Shown: positions 7,406-11,279 of the stretch, piece by piece | Position numbering within the stretch: position 1 is the first letter of the stretch | Layout: every line of letters starts with the position of its first letter | Source: Acidobacteriota bacterium | GTDB taxonomy: Bacteria; Acidobacteriota; Terriglobia; Terriglobales; Acidobacteriaceae | Length of the DNA stretch: 11,279 bases | Reading direction: 5' to 3' | Assembly: GCA_021778875.1 (NCBI GenBank) | Contig: JAJYBT010000024.1 | Span: forward strand, 1 to 11,279 | Notes under the pieces: generated by a model | Told to the model about the DNA's origin: nothing | The model's database searches: none | The model's input: only the letters and a program-made list of their open reading frames with translations | Position numbers and translations under genes: made by a program

Positions 7406-7423
7406 GTAGTTCTCGTGAACTAC
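7406..7423. promoter_or_regulatory. Perfect inverted repeat upstream of the lipoprotein gene
   Basis: GTAGTTC (7406-7412), loop TCGT, GAACTAC (7417-7423) is a perfect 7-bp inverted repeat with a 4-nt centre, placed 32-49 nt upstream of the lipoprotein ATG. It may be an operator for a dimeric regulator or, if transcribed, a leader hairpin just upstream of the ribosome site. It has no T-tract after it on either strand, so a terminator is unlikely. I see no convincing -35/-10 pair for the lipoprotein in 7388-7560. Confidence 0.4.
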
Positions 7424-7542
7424 ACCATCGGCACACAGTTGTTCTGCTTGTTAACGCGCAATCCGGCCGGAAAAGCCGCCAGCAAAATGTGCTGTGATTC
7501 CCTGAAAGTTGTAGAAACGGCAACAGCCTCAGCCCGGATGCC

Positions 7543-7571
7543 TTGACAGTTGCGGGGACGCGCAGTGTAAC
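7543..7571 (+). promoter_or_regulatory. Candidate sigma-70-type promoter of the kinase-sigma operon
   Basis: A perfect -35 hexamer TTGACA (7543-7548) is followed after 17 nt by TGTAAC (7566-7571), 4 of 6 matches to TATAAT. Transcription would start near 7578, leaving a leader of about 41 nt before the ATG at 7619. This is the best promoter-like pair in the window. It looks like a housekeeping promoter, so the operon need not depend on its own sigma factor. Confidence 0.5.
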
Positions 7572-7618
7572 AATGTGCTTAAAATTGCGCTACAAGTTTG
7601 TCGCACCTAAAAGGGACC

Positions 7619-10600
7619 ATGGAACTGAGATCCGAGGGATGGGGTCAGGTCAAGGAGCTCTTTCAAGCCATGCTTGAAGTTGAGCCCGCATCCCGGCGTC
7701 TCATTCTGGACGGGAAACAGCTTCCACCCGAGCTACGAAGAGTCGTAGAGGAACTGCTGGAGGCGCACGAAGACGCCGGCTCCTTCATGGACCAGCAAGC
7801 CGCGGTGACGCCGTTCTCCGCCTCCCAGCACAGCCGTCTTGCCTCGAACACCGTCCTGGTGGACCGCTTTCAGGTGCTGCAGTTTCTAGCCTGTGGCGGC
7901 ATGGGCGAGGTCTATGAAGCCGAAGACCTTGAACTGCAAATGCGCGTCGCGCTCAAAGTTGTTCGTCCTGAAATTGCCGATTATCCCGGCGCGATGAGCC
8001 GCTTCAAGCGCGAAGTCCATCTGGCCAGGCAGGTCACGCACCCTCACGTCTGCCGCATCTTCGACCTGTTCAGGCATCGGAGCCCCGAAGGCGGCGATGT
8101 GATCTTCCTCAGCATGGAATTGCTGCGCGGCCAGACGCTTGCGGACCGGTTGAAGCAGAGCGGAAGGCTGAGTTCGAACGAGGCGGTGACCATTATTCAC
8201 CAGCTTGCCTCCGCGCTCGATGCGGCGCACTCTGCCGGCATTCTGCACCGCGACCTGAAGCCCGGCAACATCATGCTGGAGCCGGGGCGAGCCGGCGATG
8301 TCCGCGCCGTGATTACCGACTTCGGCATGGCCTGGAGCCTGGACGCAGCCTCAGACCCGCCCCTTACGCGCACGGGTCAGTTCGCGTTTGGCACGCCGGA
8401 TTACATGTCTCCCGAGCAGATTGAAGGCAAGGACCTCACGCCCGCTTCCGATATTTACTCCCTCGGGCTGGTGATCTATCAAATGATTACCGGGGCGAGG
8501 GCATTCGGAGGCGAGACGCCTCTGCTTTCGGTCCTGCGGCGTTTGACCGAGTCGCCACCTCCTCCAAGCAGGGTTCTGCCCCAGCTCGACCGCAATTGGG
8601 ACAGCATCGTTTCGCGGTGTCTCGAACAGGACCCCACGCACAGGTTTGCTTCCGCCTCCAGTCTGGCGGCGGCGCTGGACAAAAACATTGCTCCGCTCCT
8701 GCGCGACCGCCCCCGCGCCCGGTGGACCATGATTGCATCCCGGTTCTCGTCGCACCAGGCGGCGGGCTTGTATTTGCTCGCGGCCGCACTGGCGCTGGCT
8801 CTGGCCGGCGCTGGCGTTGCGTACGTGCGCATCTACAGAAGGCCGGCAAGAAGAGACAGCCTCACTCTCGTCCTGGCTGACTTCGTAAATACGACGGGTG
8901 AGCCGGTCTTTGACCACACGCTGAATGCAGCCTTGTTTGCAAAGCTGCAACAATCGCCGTTCTATGACTTGATGCCGGACGCCGAAGTCCGCCTCGGCCT
9001 CCGCTACCTGGGCGTGTCCGGCGATGGGCGCCTGACCAAGAATCTCGCCCGGCAAGTTTGCCTGCGTGAAGGCGGCCAGGTAGTCCTCCAGGGAACAATT
9101 GCCGCGACAGGCAACGGCTACCATCTTGGCCTCCGTGCCTACAACTGCGCTACGGGCGATCCGATCGCCGACGAGGAGGTTGCTGTCGGAGCGCGCGAGT
9201 CGGCCTTGACGGCCCTGGACCAGACCGCGGAAGCGATGCGTGCAAAGCTGGGCGAATCGGCCGGTTCGATTCGCCAGTACGATGTCGCCCTGGAGGATGC
9301 GTCGACCTCGTCGTTGGAGGCGCTCACTGCGTATGCGCAAGGCCTGAAGCTGACAAATGAAAAGGGGCAGATGGCCGCGGAGCCTGACTTTCTCCGCGCC
9401 GTGAACATCGATCCCGAGTTCGCCATCGCCTACGCCCGTCTCTCTTCCATCTATGCAGACATGGGCGAGTCGGGGCATGCCCGCCAGTCCGCGATTGAGG
9501 CCTACGAACGCCGTAGCCGCACATCGGAGTGGGAGCGCTTTTTCATTCTCTCCTGCTATTACGCCTTTGCCACCGGCGAGTTGGACAAGGAAATGCAGAC
9601 CTATCGGGAGTGGGGCCGCATCTATCCCCACGACACAGTGTGGCCTACGGGCCTGATGTATGACTATTCCTACTTCGGCCAGTTCGACAAGGCTGCCGAA
9701 ATGGAGCGGCGGCAGATGCAGAATGCCCCGGAGACAGCAGCCGCCTACGGCAACCTTGCGCAGATTTATCTCGCCATGGAGCGTCCCGACGAAGCTGGCG
9801 CCATTCTCGACCAGGCGGACCAGGCGCACCTGCACGAGATCAACCTCGACTGGGAGCGTTACATGCTTGCCTTTTACAACAACAACAAGGCGGGAATGGA
9901 TGCCGTTCTTGCGCACGCCGGAGCCTATCCGGGCCTGGAAGAGTCGCTGCTCACAAAGCAGGCCATGACGGAGGCGTATTTCGGACGCATGCAAGCGGCG
10001 CGCGCCTGCACACAAAAAGCCGTCAAGGCAGCGCTCAGTGACGGTGACACCGAGACAGCTTCCCTTGCGCAGGCGCAACTTGCCCTGTGGGAGGCGGAGT
10101 TTGGCATGACCGCCGCCGCGCGCTCCGGCACACTGCAAGCGCCGGACGCCAAACTGCGCAACGGGAGCAGGGACGTGCAGATTGTCGCGGCCCTGGCTGC
10201 CGCCACTGCGGGAGACGAGCAGCAGGCGCAGGCATCCATCGCGCGCCTTCAGAAGGCCTTTCCTCTCGATACCCTGCTGCATCAATACTGGCTTCCTGTG
10301 ATTGAGGCCCGTATGGCCTTGCGCCAGGGCAGGCCGGCAAGGGCAATCAAGCTCCTCGAGAGCACCACCCCGTATGAAACCGGGCTGATGGACCCGCTGC
10401 CCAGCATGTATCCGGTGTTTGTGCGCGCGCAGGCGCACCTGGCCGCTGGTGAAGGCGTCCAGGCAGCGGCCGATTTCCGGCAGGTGCTGGCGCATCGCGG
10501 ACTGGTGTCAAACTGCCCCATCGGCGCGCTCGCGCAGTTGGGCCTGGCCCGCGCGCTGTCCATGCTGCGCGACCAGGAAGGCAGCCGCCTGGCGTACAGA

Positions 10601-10684
10601 GACCTGCTGGTACTATGGAGGGGAGCTGATCCTGCGCTTGAGACGCCGCGCAAGGCTGCCGCCGAATGGCGCGGCCTGCACTAG
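7619..10684 (+). CDS. Transmembrane serine/threonine protein kinase with periplasmic TPR region
   Basis: A 1021-residue Hanks-type kinase of the architecture common in Acidobacteriota. Residues 1-75 are a helical leader. The kinase domain spans about 83-353: glycine loop ACGGMGEVY (91-99, first glycine replaced by A91), VALK with K113, E132 in helix C, HRDLKPGN with D212, K214 and N217, DFG with D234, and SPE with E266. All catalytic residues are present, so it should be active. One membrane span lies at about 381-406, followed by a periplasmic part: first the LADFVNTTGEPVFD domain (415-545), with C481 and C510 as a possible disulfide pair, then TPR-like helices (for example about 584-623, 705-738, 894-915, 933-958, 971-1001). 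I chose ATG 7619 because family members begin with MELRSE-x-W; AAGGG (7611-7615) precedes it at a short spacing of 3-4 nt, and TTG 7598 has no Shine-Dalgarno. The sigma gene follows after 31 bp. It probably senses an envelope signal; the sigma factor is an inferred substrate. Confidence 0.92.
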   Translation: MELRSEGWGQVKELFQAMLEVEPASRRLILDGKQLPPELRRVVEELLEAHEDAGSFMDQQAAVTPFSASQHSRLASNTVLVDRFQVLQFLACGGMGEVYEAEDLELQMRVALKVVRPEIADYPGAMSRFKREVHLARQVTHPHVCRIFDLFRHRSPEGGDVIFLSMELLRGQTLADRLKQSGRLSSNEAVTIIHQLASALDAAHSAGILHRDLKPGNIMLEPGRAGDVRAVITDFGMAWSLDAASDPPLTRTGQFAFGTPDYMSPEQIEGKDLTPASDIYSLGLVIYQMITGARAFGGETPLLSVLRRLTESPPPPSRVLPQLDRNWDSIVSRCLEQDPTHRFASASSLAAALDKNIAPLLRDRPRARWTMIASRFSSHQAAGLYLLAAALALALAGAGVAYVRIYRRPARRDSLTLVLADFVNTTGEPVFDHTLNAALFAKLQQSPFYDLMPDAEVRLGLRYLGVSGDGRLTKNLARQVCLREGGQVVLQGTIAATGNGYHLGLRAYNCATGDPIADEEVAVGARESALTALDQTAEAMRAKLGESAGSIRQYDVALEDASTSSLEALTAYAQGLKLTNEKGQMAAEPDFLRAVNIDPEFAIAYARLSSIYADMGESGHARQSAIEAYERRSRTSEWERFFILSCYYAFATGELDKEMQTYREWGRIYPHDTVWPTGLMYDYSYFGQFDKAAEMERRQMQNAPETAAAYGNLAQIYLAMERPDEAGAILDQADQAHLHEINLDWERYMLAFYNNNKAGMDAVLAHAGAYPGLEESLLTKQAMTEAYFGRMQAARACTQKAVKAALSDGDTETASLAQAQLALWEAEFGMTAAARSGTLQAPDAKLRNGSRDVQIVAALAAATAGDEQQAQASIARLQKAFPLDTLLHQYWLPVIEARMALRQGRPARAIKLLESTTPYETGLMDPLPSMYPVFVRAQAHLAAGEGVQAAADFRQVLAHRGLVSNCPIGALAQLGLARALSMLRDQEGSRLAYRDLLVLWRGADPALETPRKAAAEWRGLH

Positions 10685-10703
10685 CCGTCATCCAATCCCG
10701 GGT

Positions 10704-10707
10704 GGAG
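10704..10707 (+). promoter_or_regulatory. Ribosome binding site deciding the TTG start of the sigma factor
   Basis: GGAG is followed by 8 nt and the TTG at 10716. No in-frame ATG or GTG lies between the kinase stop and this codon, and the first in-frame ATG (10789) would remove the conserved start of region 2. Confidence 0.7.
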
Positions 10708-10715
10708 TTGTTGCA

Positions 10716-11279
10716 TTGGAGACGCCCTCAACTGAAGTCACGGCCCTGCTGGCGCGATTGTCCGGCGGCGACAAGAGCGTAATCGAGCGCCTCATGCCCC
10801 TGGTCTACGATGAGCTGCATCGCCGCGCGTCGAACTACATGCGTGGCGAACGCTCCGATCACACGCTGCAGCCCACCGCCCTCGTCCACGAAACCTACCT
10901 GAAGCTCGTCGAGCAGCGCGAACCGAACTTCAGGAACCGCGCGCACTTTTTCGCCGTTGCCGCGCATCTCATGCGTCGTATCCTCATCGATCATGCGCGC
11001 ACCCACCTCAGTTCCAGGCGCGGCGGTGGGCAGTCCATCATCCCAATCGAAGATTCTCTGCACCTTCGCACCGATACCCCGGTCGGCATGCTCGCCGTCG
11101 ATGATGCCCTCCGCAGACTGGCGACGTTCGATTCCCGCCAGGAGCAAATCGTCGAAATGCGATTTTTTGGCGGACTGAGAGTGGAAGAGATTGCAGAGGT
11201 CCTGGGCATTTCCACCCGCACCGTTGAGCGCGAATGGACCATGGCGCGGGCATGGCTTTACACACAGCTCAGAGAACAG
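10716..11279 (+). CDS. ECF-type RNA polymerase sigma factor (TIGR02999-like), stop codon beyond the window
   Basis: The frame from TTG 10716 gives 188 codons and is still open at the last base. The family is usually about 185-195 residues, so little or only the stop is missing. Region 2 spans about 23-95 (LVYDELHRRASNYMRGE, then TALVHETYLKL, then FRNRAHFFAVAAHLMRRILID). RRGGG follows at 101-105, a hallmark of the TIGR02999 group. Region 4 spans about 127-185 with the helix-turn-helix VEEIAEVLGISTRTVEREW. Sigma factors of this kind direct RNA polymerase to specific promoters. In region 2.2 the usual acidic DAED is replaced by Q52-P-T54-A. The gene lies 31 bp behind the kinase and no anti-sigma factor is seen. 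TIGR02999 factors are frequent in Acidobacteriota and Planctomycetes. Post-translational control by the kinase is inferred. Confidence 0.9.
   Translation, partial: METPSTEVTALLARLSGGDKSVIERLMPLVYDELHRRASNYMRGERSDHTLQPTALVHETYLKLVEQREPNFRNRAHFFAVAAHLMRRILIDHARTHLSSRRGGGQSIIPIEDSLHLRTDTPVGMLAVDDALRRLATFDSRQEQIVEMRFFGGLRVEEIAEVLGISTRTVEREWTMARAWLYTQLREQ

Noticed and set aside
7406..7423. Inverted repeat considered as a terminator or riboswitch
   Set aside because: It has a short stem, no T-tract, and no conserved riboswitch core that I recognise; it is kept only as a possible operator or leader hairpin.
8351..10495. A 714-codon open frame on the minus strand inside the kinase gene
   Set aside because: It is fully antisense to an intact kinase with clear domains, has an arginine/glycine/histidine-rich composition typical of GC-rich shadow frames, no recognisable motif and no Shine-Dalgarno that I can see. 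Long antisense frames are expected from codon bias in high-GC genes.

Overview
The window looks like a piece of a high-GC (about 60% by eye) Gram-negative chromosome, most likely from the phylum Acidobacteriota (class Terriglobia). This rests on gene content, not a database match: a TIGR02999-type ECF sigma factor next to a very large membrane serine/threonine kinase with a TPR tail, plus a giant lipoprotein made of putative Ig (He_PIG) repeats. Lipobox and Tat signals fit a diderm cell. There is no sign of an insertion sequence, phage, CRISPR array, tRNA or rRNA.

Layout. (1) 1-237, minus: the N-terminal 79 codons of a gene cut by the window edge, resembling the putative Na+/H+ antiporter family (Na_H_antiport_3). 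(2) 238-436: divergent promoter region with a candidate promoter on each strand. (3) 437-2832, plus: a probable two-gene operon with a Tat-signal amidohydrolase of the lactonase-like COG3618 type and an ACS-family (organic anion) MFS transporter. The likely theme is periplasmic hydrolysis of a lactone or related compound followed by uptake of the acid. (4) 2833-2967: convergent intergenic region with one hairpin that can serve as terminator for both sides. (5) 2968-7374, minus: a 1468-residue lipoprotein with one Ig-like domain, eight He_PIG-like repeats, carboxypeptidase-regulatory-like and FN3-like domains, and one calcium-loop-like motif. (6) 7375-7618: divergent regulatory region with a perfect 7-bp inverted repeat on the lipoprotein side and a good sigma-70-type promoter on the kinase side. 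(7) 7619-11279, plus: an operon of the Ser/Thr kinase (1021 residues, cytoplasmic kinase, one membrane span, periplasmic TPR sensor part) and, 31 bp later, an ECF-type sigma factor starting at TTG. The sigma frame runs to the last base of the window, 188 codons without a stop.

The most interesting system is the kinase-sigma pair. The sigma factor lacks the acidic DAED-type residues in region 2.2 that ECF sigmas use to bind core RNA polymerase, and carries a threonine there. A kinase with its catalytic domain on the same (cytoplasmic) side is encoded in the same operon and no anti-sigma gene is seen. This suggests, as inference, activation of the sigma by phosphorylation, with the periplasmic TPR part as sensor. 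The lipoprotein gene, divergent from this operon, is a possible but unproven target.
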